DNA of 64,000 bases, from the NCBI RefSeq assembly GCF_013387495.1, contig NZ_JABZEE010000002.1:248001-312000 (forward strand), given 5' to 3'. Positions within the stretch are counted from its first letter, which is position 1. Every line of letters starts with the position of its first letter. The position numbers were made by a program, and so were the translations under genes. The notes under the pieces are model-generated. The model ran no database searches and was not told where the DNA came from. It was given only the letters and a program-made list of their open reading frames with translations. The stretch is from Streptomyces sp. PKU-EA00015 (GTDB lineage: Bacteria; Actinomycetota; Actinomycetes; Streptomycetales; Streptomycetaceae). Positions 8,658-20,127 of the stretch are shown piece by piece.

Positions 8658-9605
8658 ATGACTGCTGATGTGTGGCTGCCCATCCCGGCCGACGAGATCG
8701 ACGGCCTGCCCGCGGAGTCGGGCCTGTCCTACCGATTCTGGGACGGCGAAGCGGACTTCCCGGCCGACCCCGCCGACTGCGTGTACTACGTCGTCCCGTA
8801 CATGAAGGGCATGGAGGTCGCCATACGGCCCCTGCCCGCGATGCGGTCCGTGCGTGTCGTGCAGACCCTCTCCGCCGGTATCGACCATGTGGAGCCGGGC
8901 CTTCCGTTGCTGCCCGAGGGCGTACGCCTGTGCAACGCCCGGGGCGTGCACGAGGCGTCGACCGCCGAGCTGACGCTCGCGCTGATCCTCGCCTCGCTCC
9001 GCGGCATCCCCGGCTTCGTACGCGGGCAGGATGCCGAGGAGTGGCGGGCCGGCTTCTATCCGGCGCTCGCCGACAAGTCGGTGCTCATCGTCGGTTACGG
9101 CTCCATCGGCGCGGCCATCGAGGACCGGCTCGCGCCCTTCGAATGCGCGCGGGTGGCGCGCGTCGCGCGCTCCGCCCGGGCAACGGAGCGCGGGGAAGTG
9201 CGCGCACTCGCCGATCTAGCGGAACTGCTGCCCGACGCGGACGTCGTGATCGTCTCCACGCCGCTCACGGAGCGGACGAAGGGCCTGGTGGGGGCCGACT
9301 TCCTGGCCCGGATGAAGGACGGCGCGCTGCTGGTGAACGTCGCGCGCGGCCCCGTCGTCGACACAAAGGCCCTGCTCGCGGAGGTGGAGAGCGGGCGGCT
9401 CACCGCGGCACTCGATGTCACCGACCCCGAGCCGCTGCCCGCGGGCCATCCGCTGTGGCACGCGCCGGGCGTACTGATCAGTCCCCATGTCGGCGGCTCG
9501 ACCTCGGCGTTCATGCCCCGTGCCAAGAGGCTGCTCGCCGATCAGCTCACCCGGTTCGCCGCCGGGGAGCCTCTGCGCAACGTAGTGAAGACGACCGGCG
9601 CCTGA
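8658..9605 (+). CDS. D-isomer-specific 2-hydroxyacid dehydrogenase
   Basis: A 315-aa NAD(P)-dependent dehydrogenase starting at ATG 8658. The upstream in-frame extension is noncoding. The Rossmann motif GYGSIG sits near residue 155. The arginine of VNVARGPVVD, the glutamate of DVTDPEPLP and the histidine of ISPHVGG give the catalytic triad R, E, H. It lacks the ACT domain of SerA and is shorter, so it is more like glyoxylate/hydroxypyruvate reductases. The enzyme reduces a 2-oxoacid to a D-2-hydroxyacid; the specific substrate is not visible. It is transcribed alone. Confidence 0.9.
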   Translation: MTADVWLPIPADEIDGLPAESGLSYRFWDGEADFPADPADCVYYVVPYMKGMEVAIRPLPAMRSVRVVQTLSAGIDHVEPGLPLLPEGVRLCNARGVHEASTAELTLALILASLRGIPGFVRGQDAEEWRAGFYPALADKSVLIVGYGSIGAAIEDRLAPFECARVARVARSARATERGEVRALADLAELLPDADVVIVSTPLTERTKGLVGADFLARMKDGALLVNVARGPVVDTKALLAEVESGRLTAALDVTDPEPLPAGHPLWHAPGVLISPHVGGSTSAFMPRAKRLLADQLTRFAAGEPLRNVVKTTGA

Positions 9606-9997
9606 GGGTTGCCAGTCGGGATCATAATCACGCTTTGAAGTCACTCGAATGCGTGGCGTGCCCTCATCATCGCAGGTCGTCACGGAGAGTAGAGGGACTA
9701 TGTCCCTGAGTGACGATATTGGTGTATCGTCCCGACCTGGGGGCTGCACCGGACGCGGGGAGCGGTGCTGTGGCGCGAGCTGACTGCCGATCAGACCTGA
9801 GGGGGGCAACGGGCGATGCAGGGCCGATGGACCGACCATCCGACGCGGCAGGGCCGCCGACGGCGACTGCTGTGCGCTGCGGTGCGCAGGACCGACCGGG
9901 CGCCGCGCATGCCGATGTGCCGGCCGCGGTCGGCACATCCACCGCTCACCCACCCGGCGCGGCCGCAGCCGCCGACCACGCACCCGAGGGCGGTCCG

Positions 9998-12808
9998 GTG
10001 AGCGCGCCCGGGGCGATGATGGCCCGGGGCCCCGTCCCGGCCGGCGCCGCCGCGCTGCTTCCGCAACTGACCCTGGCCGCCGTCTGCGCCGCCTACGGCG
10101 TCGGCGCGGCCCTGGGCTGGGGATCGCGCCATGTGGCGTTGATCATGGGCGACTTCGGGCTCAGCGCCGCCGCGCTCGTCGCCGCCGTCTCGTGCCTGGT
10201 CTACGCGCGCACACCCGAGTGCCGCTTCCGGTCCGCCTGGCTGCTCTTCTCGATCTCGTCCCTCATGGCGTCGGCGGGGAACGGCGTATGGGGCTGGTAC
10301 GAGGTGGTGCTCGGGCGCGAGGTGCCGAGCCCCTCCCTCGCCGACCTGTTCTTCCTCTGCTTCGCGCCCCCGGCCATCGTCGGACTCCTGGTGCTCGCCA
10401 AGCGCCCGGCGACCAGGGCCGGATGGGTGTGCCTCGTACTCGACGCGTGGCTGATCGGCGGCTCGCTGCTCACCCTGTCGTGGAGCCTCGCCCTCGCCCA
10501 CACCGCGCACGCCCAGGGCGAGAGCGTGGCCCCGGCCGCACTGGCCCTCGCGTACCCGCTGCTGGACATCGTGCTGGTCAGCATGGTGCTCGCGCTCCAT
10601 TTCCGGCGTTCGCCGGCCAGCCGGTCCGCCGTCAACACGGCGATCGCCGGCCTCGCGCTGACCGTGCTGTGCGACGCGCTGTTCACCTCGCCGCTGCTGC
10701 GGGAGAGCTACCGGTCGGGCCAACTGCTCGACGCGGGCTGGTTCGCCGGCTCGCTCCTGCTGGCGTACGCGCCCTGGGGCGCACGCCGCTCCACCGAGAC
10801 AGGGGGGCCGCCGCGCGGACCCCGGCAGACCGGCAGACCCCTCGCGAGTTCGCTGACCGCCCTCACGCCGTACCTCGCCGCGGCGGTGTGCACGCTCGGG
10901 ATCCTGTACAGCGTCACCGAGGACCGCCGGGTCGACCGCGTCGTCGTGATCACCGGCTGCACGGTCGTGCTCGCTCTCGTCGTACGCCAGGGGATCATGC
11001 TCCTGGACAACATCGCGCTCACCCACGAACTGGCCCAGAAGGAGAACCACTTCCGTTCCCTGGTCCAGGGCTCCAGCGACGTCATCATGATCGCCGCTCC
11101 CACCGGCGTCCTGCGCTACGTCTCGCCCGCGGCCACCAAGGTCTACGGGCGCGACGCCGCGGAGCTCGTCGGCTCCGAGCTGGCCTCGCTGATCCACCCC
11201 GACGACCTCGGCCGCGTGGTCCACGAGCTGCGCCGGTTCCTCGCCGTCGCGCCCGCCGACGAGCCGACGACCCGCATCGAGTGCCGCTTCCGGTCGGGCG
11301 CGGGTGCCTGGCTCAACGTGGAGTCCACGGTCAGCCGCCACCAGGGCGGCCTGATCCTCAACAGCCGTGACGTCACGGAGCGGGTCCGCCTGCAGGCCCA
11401 GCTCCAGCACAACGCCGAACACGACCCGCTGACCGATCTGCCCAACCGCGCCCTTTTCACCGAGCGGGTCCGCCGCGCCCTCAGCGGGCGCAGGGCAGGC
11501 GATCCGGGTACGGCCGTGCTCTTCATCGATCTCGACGGTTTCAAGGGCGTCAACGACCGTCTCGGCCACCAGGCGGGCGACGAGCTGCTGATCCAGGCGG
11601 CCCGGAGGCTGGCCGATTCCGTACGGGCGGGGGACACGGCCGCCCGGCTCGGCGGCGACGAGTTCGCGGCCCTCATCATCGGCGACGGCACCCACGACGG
11701 GACCGCACGCGAGCTCCAGGTCCACGAGATCGCCGACCGGCTGCGGCTCATGCTCTCCCAGCCGTACCGCGTCGACGGCACCGAGGTTCGGGTGGCCGCC
11801 TCCATCGGGGTGGCCTTCGCCGAGCCGGCCATGAGCCCCACCGACCTCATGCGCAACGCCGACCTCGCCATGTACCGGGCCAAGGCCGCCGGGAAGAACC
11901 GCGTCGAGCTGTACGCGCCCCAGATGCAGGCCGACGTGGTGCGCCGGACCGAGCTGGCCGCCCGCCTGCACAGCGCGCTGCACGACGGGGAGTTCGCCCT
12001 CCTGCACCAGCCCGTGGTGAGCCTGACCACCGGCCGGATCGCCGCCGTGTCCGCGCAGGCCCGATGGCGGTCCGCGCAGGGCATCCTGTTCACCCCGGCC
12101 GAATTCCTGCGGGTCGCCGACGACGGCCACCGCAGCGCCGAGCTCGGCCGCTGGCTCCTCGAAGAGGCCGTGGAACAGGCGGCCGAGCGGGGCAGGCTCG
12201 GGCATCCCACCCCGGTCTCCGTACGGCTGTCGGCCCGGCTCCTGCTGGACAGGTCCCTGCCGCTCGGCTCGATCGAGGCGCTGCTCACCCGCCACCAGCT
12301 GCCGTCCGGAGCGCTGATCATCGAGCTCGCGGACAGCGACCCGCGGATCTCGTTCGACGAGCTGGAGCAGCGGCTGGTCGCCCTGCGCAGACTCGGCGTA
12401 CGGATCGCCCTGGACGGATTCGGCAGCGGCTACGCGGCCATCAACGCCCTGCGCCGGCTGCCTGTCGACGTGCTCAAGCTCGACCGGGGCCTGGTCGAGG
12501 GCGTCGTCGAGTCCGCGCGTCTGCACAAGATCACCAGCGGGCTGCTCCACATCGCCCGCGATCTCGGCATGCAGTCCGTGGCGGACGGCGTCGACGTACC
12601 GGAGCAGGTTCTCGCGCTGCGGGCCATGGGCTGCACGCACGGCCAGGGAATGGCCTTCTCGGGACCGCTGGACGAGTACCGGCTGCGTCGTGCCCTGGTC
12701 AGGGAGGAGTACCCGGTCCCGACGGGGATGGCTCTGCCGGTGCTGACCGGTGGAATTCCGCCGGCGCGAAATGGCTCAAATGCTGAGACGCGCGTCCCAC
12801 CCACTTGA
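9998..12808 (+). CDS. membrane PAS-GGDEF-EAL protein: active-looking diguanylate cyclase with a degenerate EAL domain
   Basis: The frame is open from GTG 9710, but codons before 9998 lack G/C third-position bias. GTG 9998, preceded by GAGGG, is preferred and gives 936 aa. About eight or nine hydrophobic helices fill residues 10-340. A PAS domain follows (residues 350-460), then GGDEF (RLGGDEF, residues 552-556) with an inhibitory I-site R543-A-G-D546 five residues upstream, then an EAL-like domain. The EAL motif reads SAQARW (residues 685-690) instead of EALLRW. The usual VNLS asparagine is Arg, DDFG is DGFG, and the final AEGVE glutamate is Asp. It should therefore make cyclic di-GMP but not degrade it. 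It lies upstream of ilvB. Confidence 0.9.
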   Translation: MSAPGAMMARGPVPAGAAALLPQLTLAAVCAAYGVGAALGWGSRHVALIMGDFGLSAAALVAAVSCLVYARTPECRFRSAWLLFSISSLMASAGNGVWGWYEVVLGREVPSPSLADLFFLCFAPPAIVGLLVLAKRPATRAGWVCLVLDAWLIGGSLLTLSWSLALAHTAHAQGESVAPAALALAYPLLDIVLVSMVLALHFRRSPASRSAVNTAIAGLALTVLCDALFTSPLLRESYRSGQLLDAGWFAGSLLLAYAPWGARRSTETGGPPRGPRQTGRPLASSLTALTPYLAAAVCTLGILYSVTEDRRVDRVVVITGCTVVLALVVRQGIMLLDNIALTHELAQKENHFRSLVQGSSDVIMIAAPTGVLRYVSPAATKVYGRDAAELVGSELASLIHPDDLGRVVHELRRFLAVAPADEPTTRIECRFRSGAGAWLNVESTVSRHQGGLILNSRDVTERVRLQAQLQHNAEHDPLTDLPNRALFTERVRRALSGRRAGDPGTAVLFIDLDGFKGVNDRLGHQAGDELLIQAARRLADSVRAGDTAARLGGDEFAALIIGDGTHDGTARELQVHEIADRLRLMLSQPYRVDGTEVRVAASIGVAFAEPAMSPTDLMRNADLAMYRAKAAGKNRVELYAPQMQADVVRRTELAARLHSALHDGEFALLHQPVVSLTTGRIAAVSAQARWRSAQGILFTPAEFLRVADDGHRSAELGRWLLEEAVEQAAERGRLGHPTPVSVRLSARLLLDRSLPLGSIEALLTRHQLPSGALIIELADSDPRISFDELEQRLVALRRLGVRIALDGFGSGYAAINALRRLPVDVLKLDRGLVEGVVESARLHKITSGLLHIARDLGMQSVADGVDVPEQVLALRAMGCTHGQGMAFSGPLDEYRLRRALVREEYPVPTGMALPVLTGGIPPARNGSNAETRVPPT

Positions 12809-12810
12809 CA
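12805..12810 (+). promoter_or_regulatory. candidate -35 hexamer of the ilvBNC promoter
   Basis: TTGACA overlaps the stop codon of the cyclase gene and lies 37 bp before the ilvB leader peptide start. A transcript starting about 35 bp downstream would begin just before the leader peptide. No good -10 can be seen in the G-rich sequence between, so the assignment is weak. Confidence 0.3.
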
Positions 12811-12841
12811 GTGATGGCGCGGCGGGGAGAGGGTCAGTGCC

Positions 12842-12883
12842 ATGCGCACCCGAATTCTCGTACTTGGAAAGCGCGTCGGCTGA
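12842..12883 (+). CDS. ilvB leader peptide [13 protein letters not shown]
   Basis: A 13-codon reading frame, ATG 12842 to TGA 12883, encodes [13 protein letters not shown]. The run Ile-Leu-Val-Leu (codons att ctc gta ctt) is what a branched-chain amino acid attenuator needs, and att, gta and ctt are rare codons in this genome. GGGAGAGGGTCAG upstream contains a purine-rich ribosome site. It is followed by hairpins and a U-tract terminator before ilvB. Leader peptides of this kind are known upstream of ilvBNC in Streptomyces; the assignment here rests on the sequence alone. Confidence 0.8.
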   Translation: MRTRILVLGKRVG

Positions 12884-12927
12884 GCAGAGCCGCACCGATC
12901 AGGCTCTGCGGACACCTCCCGACGCGC
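12871..12927 (+). promoter_or_regulatory. attenuator pause/anti-attenuator stem of the ilvB leader
   Basis: Two nested perfect stems can be read. GCGCGTCGG (12871-12879) pairs with CCGACGCGC (12919-12927), and GCAGAGCC (12884-12891) pairs with GGCTCTGC (12902-12909) inside it. The 5' arm overlaps the last codons of the leader peptide, so a ribosome stalled at the Ile-Leu-Val-Leu codons leaves it free, whereas one that finishes translation covers it. This is the layout expected for an attenuation switch. Which alternative pairing blocks the terminator was not resolved. Confidence 0.6.
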
Positions 12928-12928
12928 T

Positions 12929-12962
12929 CCCCTCGCTTGCCTCACGGCACGAGGGGTTTTTT
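12929..12962 (+). terminator. ilvB attenuator terminator
   Basis: CCCCTCG (12929-12935) pairs with CGAGGGG (12950-12956). An inner TGCC/GGCA pairing and a short loop fill the centre, and six T residues follow (12957-12962). U-tracts are rare in this genome, which makes it a strong intrinsic terminator. It lies 58 bp before ilvB and would stop transcription when the leader peptide is translated freely. Confidence 0.85.
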
Positions 12963-13020
12963 GTTGCACCGGCACGTACAAAACCCTCGCAAAAACCCTC
13001 AGCATCGAGAAGAGAAGCCG

Positions 13021-14874
13021 ATGACCGAGCAGGCCACCGGGGCCCACCATCCTCAGCCGCGGGCCCGTAGCGGCGGACAGCCCTCCGCCACCGTCGAACA
13101 CGTCACGGGTGCGCAGTCCCTCATCCGCTCTCTCGAGGAAGTAGGGGCCGAGACGGTCTTCGGCATTCCGGGCGGCGCCATCCTCCCGGCGTACGACCCG
13201 ATGATGGACTCCTCCAAGGTCCGTCACGTCCTGGTCCGCCACGAGCAGGGCGCCGGTCACGCGGCCACCGGATACGCGCAGGCCACCGGCAAGGTCGGCG
13301 TCTGCATGGCCACCTCGGGTCCGGGCGCCACCAACCTGGTCACCCCGATCGCCGACGCGCACATGGACTCCGTGCCGCTCGTCGCGATCACCGGCCAGGT
13401 CTCCTCCAAGGCGATCGGCACGGACGCCTTCCAGGAGGCGGACATCTGCGGCATCACGATGCCGATCACCAAGCACAACTTCCTGGTGACCAAGGCCGAG
13501 GACATCCCGCGCACCATCGCCGAGGCGTTCCACATCGCCTCGACCGGCCGCCCGGGCCCCGTCCTCGTCGACATCGCCAAGGACGCCCTCCAGGCGCGCA
13601 CCACCTTCAGCTGGCCGCCGCAGACCGACCTGCCCGGCTACCGCCCGGTCACCAAGCCGCACGCCAAGCAGATCCGCGAGGCCGCCAAGCTCATCACCGC
13701 CGCCAAGCGCCCGGTGCTGTACGTCGGCGGCGGCGTCATCAAGGCCGGCGCGACCGCCGAGCTGAAGGTCCTCGCCGAGCTCACCGGAGCCCCCGTCACC
13801 ACCACCCTGATGGCGCTGGGCGCGTTCCCCGACAGCCACCCCCTGCACGTGGGAATGCCGGGCATGCACGGTGCGGTGACCGCCGTCACCGCGCTGCAGA
13901 AGGCCGACCTGATCGTCGCCCTCGGAGCCCGCTTCGACGACCGTGTCACCGGCAAGCTGGACAGCTTCGCCCCGTACGCCAAGGTCGTCCACGCCGACAT
14001 CGACCCGGCCGAGATCGGCAAGAACCGCACCGCCGACGTCCCGATCGTCGGCGACGCCCGCGAGGTCATCGCCGACCTGGTCCAGGCCGTCCAGGCCGAG
14101 CACAGCGAGGGCAACACCGGCGACTACACCGCCTGGTGGAAGGACCTCAACCGCTGGCGCGAGACCTACCCGCTGGGCTACGAGCAGCCCGACGACGGCA
14201 GCCTCGCCCCCCAGCAGGTCATCCAGCGCATCGGCGAACTCGCGCCCGAGGGCACGATCTTCGCCGCCGGCGTCGGACAGCACCAGATGTGGGCCGCCCA
14301 CTTCATCGACTACGAGCAGCCCGCCACCTGGCTCAACTCGGGCGGCGCCGGAACGATGGGCTACGCGGTCCCGGCCGCGATGGGCGCCAAGGCCGGACAG
14401 CCGGACCGCACGGTCTGGGCGATCGACGGCGACGGCTGCTTCCAGATGACCAACCAGGAGCTCACCACCTGCGCCCTGAACAACATCCCGATCAAGGTCG
14501 CCATCATCAACAACGGCGCCCTCGGGATGGTCCGCCAGTGGCAGACCCTGTTCTACAACCAGCGCTACTCCAACACCGTGCTGCACTCGGGCCCCGAGGC
14601 CACCGGCACGGAGAAGAGCGCCGGCACCCGCGTCCCGGACTTCGTCAAGCTGTCCGAGGCCATGGGCTGCTACGCGATCCGCTGCGAGTCCCCGGACGAC
14701 CTGGACAAGGTCATCGCCGAGGCCAACGCGATCAACGACCGCCCGGTCGTCGTCGACTTCATCGTCCACGAGGACGCCCAGGTGTGGCCGATGGTCGCCG
14801 CCGGCACCTCCAACGACGAGGTCATGGCCGCCCGTGGCGTCCGCCCCGACTTCGGCGACAACGAAGACGACTGA
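13021..14874 (+). CDS. ilvB: acetolactate synthase large (catalytic) subunit
   Basis: A 617-aa thiamine-diphosphate enzyme that condenses two pyruvates to acetolactate, or pyruvate plus 2-oxobutyrate to acetohydroxybutyrate. This is the first common step of valine, leucine and isoleucine synthesis. The TPP-activating glutamate is E75 in [14 protein letters not shown]. The TPP/Mg signature starts at [14 protein letters not shown] (around residue 470) and runs to INNGALGM. An extra 30 or so disordered residues precede the conserved [15 protein letters not shown], as in other actinobacteria. ATG 13021 has a purine-rich AGAGAAG upstream. It is the first gene of ilvBNC and is controlled by the upstream attenuator. 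Confidence 0.98.
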   Translation: MTEQATGAHHPQPRARSGGQPSATVEHVTGAQSLIRSLEEVGAETVFGIPGGAILPAYDPMMDSSKVRHVLVRHEQGAGHAATGYAQATGKVGVCMATSGPGATNLVTPIADAHMDSVPLVAITGQVSSKAIGTDAFQEADICGITMPITKHNFLVTKAEDIPRTIAEAFHIASTGRPGPVLVDIAKDALQARTTFSWPPQTDLPGYRPVTKPHAKQIREAAKLITAAKRPVLYVGGGVIKAGATAELKVLAELTGAPVTTTLMALGAFPDSHPLHVGMPGMHGAVTAVTALQKADLIVALGARFDDRVTGKLDSFAPYAKVVHADIDPAEIGKNRTADVPIVGDAREVIADLVQAVQAEHSEGNTGDYTAWWKDLNRWRETYPLGYEQPDDGSLAPQQVIQRIGELAPEGTIFAAGVGQHQMWAAHFIDYEQPATWLNSGGAGTMGYAVPAAMGAKAGQPDRTVWAIDGDGCFQMTNQELTTCALNNIPIKVAIINNGALGMVRQWQTLFYNQRYSNTVLHSGPEATGTEKSAGTRVPDFVKLSEAMGCYAIRCESPDDLDKVIAEANAINDRPVVVDFIVHEDAQVWPMVAAGTSNDEVMAARGVRPDFGDNEDD

Positions 14875-14900
14875 GAGCCGTAGGAAGAGGTACGACGCAC

Positions 14901-16518
<1,618 letters not shown>

Positions 16519-16526
16519 CCGTATGG

Positions 16527-16555
16527 GCGAGGGGGCCGGGCTCCGGCCCCCTCGC
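16527..16555 (+). terminator. hairpin after ilvC
   Basis: A perfect 13-bp stem, GCGAGGGGGCCGG (16527-16539) with CCGGCCCCCTCGC (16543-16555), has a 3-nt loop and begins 9 bp after the ilvC stop. It has no T-run, which is common for Streptomyces terminators. It should separate ilvBNC from serA. Confidence 0.8.
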
Positions 16556-16744
16556 CTCCGCCACTTCGTCCAGCCACGGACGGGTGATCCTTCCACCGAG
16601 GCGCAAGACCCACCCTGGTGCACCACTACACTCATCACTACATACGCGTCAGGCCCACAGTGTCGTGCGTCTTCCACGCGGCTAGCCCCCTCCACCGCTG
16701 CGGCCGTCGGGACGGCCGTCTGCACCGGACATGTGAGGACTCAC

Positions 16745-18337
16745 GTGAGCTCGAAACCTGTCGTACTCATCGCTGAAGAGCTGTCGCCCGCGACCGTCGA
16801 CGCGCTCGGTCCGGACTTCGAGATCCGGCACTGCAACGGCGCCGACCGCGCGGAGCTCATCCCCGCCGTCGCCGATGTCGACGCGATCCTGGTCCGCTCG
16901 GCCACCAAGGTCGACGCCGAGGCCATCGCCGCCGCCAGGAAGCTGCGGGTCGTCGCCCGCGCCGGCGTGGGCCTGGACAACGTGGACGTCTCCGCCGCCA
17001 CCAAGGCCGGCGTGATGGTCGTCAACGCCCCGACGTCCAACATCGTCACGGCCGCCGAGCTCGCCTGCGGTCTGATCGTCGCCACCGCGCGCAACATCCC
17101 CCAGGCCAACACCGCCCTGAAGAACGGCGAGTGGAAGCGCTCGAAGTACACGGGCGTCGAGCTCAGCGAGAAGACCCTCGGCGTCGTCGGCCTCGGCCGC
17201 ATCGGCGTGCTGGTCGCCCAGCGCATGTCCGCCTTCGGCATGAAGATCGTCGCGTACGACCCCTACGTGCAGGCCGCGCGCGCGGCGCAGATGGGCGTCA
17301 AGCTCCTCACGCTCGACGAGCTGCTCGAGGTCTCCGACTTCATCACCGTCCACCTCCCCAAGACGCCCGAGACGCTCGGCCTGATCGGCAACGAGGCCCT
17401 GCACAAGGTCAAGCCGACGGTCCGGATCGTCAACGCGGCCCGCGGCGGCATCGTCGACGAGGAGGCGCTGTACTCGGCGCTGAAGGAGGGCCGGGTCGCC
17501 GGAGCGGGCCTCGACGTGTACGCCAAGGAGCCGTGCACCGACTCCCCGCTGTTCGAGCTCGACCAGGTCGTCTGCACCCCGCACCTCGGCGCGTCCACGG
17601 ACGAGGCGCAGGAGAAGGCCGGCATCGCCGTCGCCCGTTCCGTGCGCCTCGCGCTCGCCGGTGAGCTCGTGCCGGACGCGGTCAACGTGCAGGGCGGTGT
17701 CATCGCCGAGGACGTGCGCCCGGGCCTGCCGCTCGCCGAGAAGCTCGGCCGCATCTTCACCGCGCTCGCGGGCGAGGTCGCGGTCCGTCTCGACGTCGAG
17801 GTCTACGGCGAGATCACCCAGCACGACGTCAAGGTGCTCGAACTGTCCGCGCTCAAGGGCGTGTTCGAGGACGTCGTCGACGAGACCGTGTCGTACGTCA
17901 ACGCCCCGCTGTTCGCGCAGGAGCGCGGTGTCGAGGTCCGCCTGACGACGAGCTCCGAGTCCCCGGACCACCGCAACGTCGTCACCGTGCGCGGCACGCT
18001 CTCCGACGGCGAGGAGGTCGCGGTCTCCGGCACGCTGGCCGGCCCCAAGCACCTGCAGAAGATCGTCGCCGTCGGCGACTACGACGTGGACCTCGCGCTC
18101 GCGGACCACATGGTCGTCCTGCGGTACGAGGACCGTCCGGGCGTCGTCGGCACGGTCGGCCGCATCCTCGGCGAGGCGGGTCTGAACATCGCGGGCATGC
18201 AGGTCTCCCGCGCGGAGGAGGGCGGCGAGGCGCTCGTCGTCCTGACCGTGGACGACACCGTGCCGCAGGCCGTCCTCTCGGAGATCGCGGAGGAGATCGG
18301 CGCGACGTCGGCCCGTTCCGTGAACCTCACGGACTGA
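16745..18337 (+). CDS. serA: D-3-phosphoglycerate dehydrogenase, long form
   Basis: A 530-aa NAD-dependent enzyme that oxidises 3-phosphoglycerate to 3-phosphohydroxypyruvate, the first step of serine synthesis. GTG 16745 is chosen because GAGGA lies upstream. The substrate and NAD domains are complete (GLGRIGVLVAQR, VNAARGGIVDE with the catalytic Arg, CTPHLGAST with the catalytic His). They are followed by the allosteric substrate-binding domain (about residues 320-450) and a C-terminal ACT domain (VVLRYEDRPGVVGTVGRIL) that binds serine. This is the actinobacterial long form. It lies 226 bp downstream of ilvC with its own promoter space, and a terminator follows. Confidence 0.98.
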   Translation: MSSKPVVLIAEELSPATVDALGPDFEIRHCNGADRAELIPAVADVDAILVRSATKVDAEAIAAARKLRVVARAGVGLDNVDVSAATKAGVMVVNAPTSNIVTAAELACGLIVATARNIPQANTALKNGEWKRSKYTGVELSEKTLGVVGLGRIGVLVAQRMSAFGMKIVAYDPYVQAARAAQMGVKLLTLDELLEVSDFITVHLPKTPETLGLIGNEALHKVKPTVRIVNAARGGIVDEEALYSALKEGRVAGAGLDVYAKEPCTDSPLFELDQVVCTPHLGASTDEAQEKAGIAVARSVRLALAGELVPDAVNVQGGVIAEDVRPGLPLAEKLGRIFTALAGEVAVRLDVEVYGEITQHDVKVLELSALKGVFEDVVDETVSYVNAPLFAQERGVEVRLTTSSESPDHRNVVTVRGTLSDGEEVAVSGTLAGPKHLQKIVAVGDYDVDLALADHMVVLRYEDRPGVVGTVGRILGEAGLNIAGMQVSRAEEGGEALVVLTVDDTVPQAVLSEIAEEIGATSARSVNLTD

Positions 18338-18357
18338 CGCGTCCGCGCAACGTATGG

Positions 18358-18391
18358 GAAAGGGCCTGGGGGTTTCTCCCCGGGCCCTTTC
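18358..18391 (+). terminator. serA terminator
   Basis: The arms GAAAGGGCC and GGGCCCTTTC (18358-18366 and 18382-18391) enclose TGGGGGTTTCTCCCC, which itself folds further. It begins 20 bp after the serA stop. Its extended stem makes it a convincing rho-independent-type terminator. Confidence 0.8.
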
Positions 18392-18473
18392 GCGTACCCG
18401 CCGCTCCCGGGAACCGGGGCCTCGGCCCCGAACCCCGCGCCTCAGTGAAATCAGCCCGTCCGGCGTCCGAGGA

Positions 18474-18492
18474 CACCGCGCGAAGCGCGGTG
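18474..18492 (-). terminator. hairpin downstream of the MFS transporter gene
   Basis: CACCGCGC (18474-18481) and GCGCGGTG (18485-18492) form a perfect 8-bp stem with a GAA loop. It lies 60 bp after the MFS stop on the minus strand and between two convergent genes. Confidence 0.5.
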
Positions 18493-18551
18493 CGGGGTCC
18501 GGGACTTGCCCCGGTTTCGGGTAGGGGCGGGGTGGGGGAACAGCCCCCGGG

Positions 18552-20117
18552 CTACCGCGTCAGCGCCTCCGCCCGCGCCGCCGGCCCGCCGGGCAGCACG
18601 CGGCAGACGCGCCCGCGCAGCAGCACGACGGCCAGCACCGCCGCGGCGATCATCAGGGTGCCGCCCGCCACCGCCGTGACGTGCATCCCGTGCACGAACG
18701 CCTCCCGGGCCGCCTCCAGGAGCGACTGCCCGGGCCCGGCGGGCAGTCGGCCGGCGACCACGCTCGCGCCGCCGAGGGTCTCGCGGGCCGTGGCCAGTGC
18801 ATCGCCCGTCAGCCCGGCAGGGGCCGTGTCGGCGAGCTCCCGGCGGTAGACCGCCGTTCCCACGCTGCCGAGGAGCGCCATGCCCAGCGCCCCGCCGAAC
18901 TCCTGCCCTGTCTCCAGCAACGACGCCGCCGAGCCCGCCTTCTCCGGGGGCGCCGCGCCCAGTGCCATGTCGGAGACCACCGCCATCACCGTGACGATGC
19001 CGCAGCCCATGACGGCCGCGGCGGTCAGCAGAACCGCCAGTGAGTCGGTGCCGGTGAGCAGCAGGACCGCGAAGCCCGCCGCGCCGGTCGAGAACCCGGC
19101 GACGACGACCGGGGCGCGCCCGGCACGCTGGGCGGCGGCGCCGGCGGCCGGTGCGGCGACACCGACGGCGAGCGACGGCACGACGCTCCACAGCGCCGCC
19201 TCCATCGCGCCCATGCCGAGGACCGACTGCAGGTACTGGGTGGTGAAGTACGTCGCGCCCATCATGGCGAACATGGCGACGGTGTTGAGCACGATCCCCG
19301 ACCCGAAGCCGCGCTCCCGGAACAGCACCCTGCTGATCATGGCGTCGTCACGGCCGCGCTGACGCCGCACGAAGACGTATCCGACGGCGAGGCCGGCCGT
19401 GACGGACAGGGCCGCGAGGGGGCTGTAGCCCTCGGCGGCGACCTCCTTGAGCCCGTAGACCACGGGCAGGACCGCGCCCATCGAGAGGGGCACGCTCAGC
19501 AGGTCGAACCGGCCGGGTGCCGGGTCCCTGAACTCCGGTACGAGCACCGGCACCAGGATCAGCAGGAGCACCATCGCGGGCACGTTGACCAGGAACACCG
19601 AGCCCCACCAGAAGTGGTCCAGCAGCACGCCGCCGAGGACCGAGCCGAGCGCGATGCCGCCGGCCATGGCGCCGGACCAGATGCCGATCGCCTTCGTGCG
19701 CTGGCCGTCGTCGCGGAACATGTTGCGCACCAGCGCCATCGTGGACGGCATCAGCGTCGCTCCGCCGATGCCGAGCAGTGCCCGCGCGGCGATGAGCATC
19801 TCGGCGCTCTGCGCGTACGCCGCGCCGACCGAGGCGACGCCGAAGGCCGTGGCCCCGATCAGCAGGAGCCTGCGGCGGCCGATGCGGTCGCCGAGCGAGC
19901 CCATGGTGATCAGGAGCCCGGCGAGGGCGAAGGCGTAGATGTCGAAGATCCACAGCTGCTGGGTGCTGCTCGGGTCGAGCCCGCGGCTGATCGCGGGGAT
20001 GGCGAAGTAGAGGACGGAGACGTCCATCGAGACCAGCAGAAGCGGCAGCAGCAGGACCACGAAGGCCGTCCATTCGCGGCGGCCGGCACGGAGCGGTGAG
20101 GCGGTGGGATGCGTCAT
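18552..20117 (-). CDS. MFS drug:H+ antiporter, DHA2 (14-helix) family
   Basis: A 521-aa inner-membrane exporter of the EmrB/QacA/SmvA type. ATG 20117 (MTHPTASPLR) is used; a GTG six codons upstream is possible. The opening helix is followed by LVSMDVSVLYFAIPAISRGL, then GSLGDRIGRRRLLL (MFS loop 2-3 signature) and GSVFLVNVPAMVLLLI (motif C region). About 14 hydrophobic segments are visible. The substrate is unknown; lipophilic cations and antibiotics are typical for the family. It is divergent from a TetR-family gene and shares its palindromic operator, so it is very likely the repressor's target. Confidence 0.92.
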   Translation of the reverse strand: MTHPTASPLRAGRREWTAFVVLLLPLLLVSMDVSVLYFAIPAISRGLDPSSTQQLWIFDIYAFALAGLLITMGSLGDRIGRRRLLLIGATAFGVASVGAAYAQSAEMLIAARALLGIGGATLMPSTMALVRNMFRDDGQRTKAIGIWSGAMAGGIALGSVLGGVLLDHFWWGSVFLVNVPAMVLLLILVPVLVPEFRDPAPGRFDLLSVPLSMGAVLPVVYGLKEVAAEGYSPLAALSVTAGLAVGYVFVRRQRGRDDAMISRVLFRERGFGSGIVLNTVAMFAMMGATYFTTQYLQSVLGMGAMEAALWSVVPSLAVGVAAPAAGAAAQRAGRAPVVVAGFSTGAAGFAVLLLTGTDSLAVLLTAAAVMGCGIVTVMAVVSDMALGAAPPEKAGSAASLLETGQEFGGALGMALLGSVGTAVYRRELADTAPAGLTGDALATARETLGGASVVAGRLPAGPGQSLLEAAREAFVHGMHVTAVAGGTLMIAAAVLAVVLLRGRVCRVLPGGPAARAEALTR

Positions 20118-20127
20118 GCCTGGCAAT

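Noticed and set aside
9710..9997. Extended N-terminus of the cyclase gene from GTG 9710
   Set aside because: Codon third positions are not G/C-biased and there is no conserved sequence, so the start at 9998 is preferred.
9791..12640. 950-codon minus-strand frame opposite the GGDEF-EAL gene
   Set aside because: Antisense artefact of high G+C third positions; composition is biased and no motif is present.
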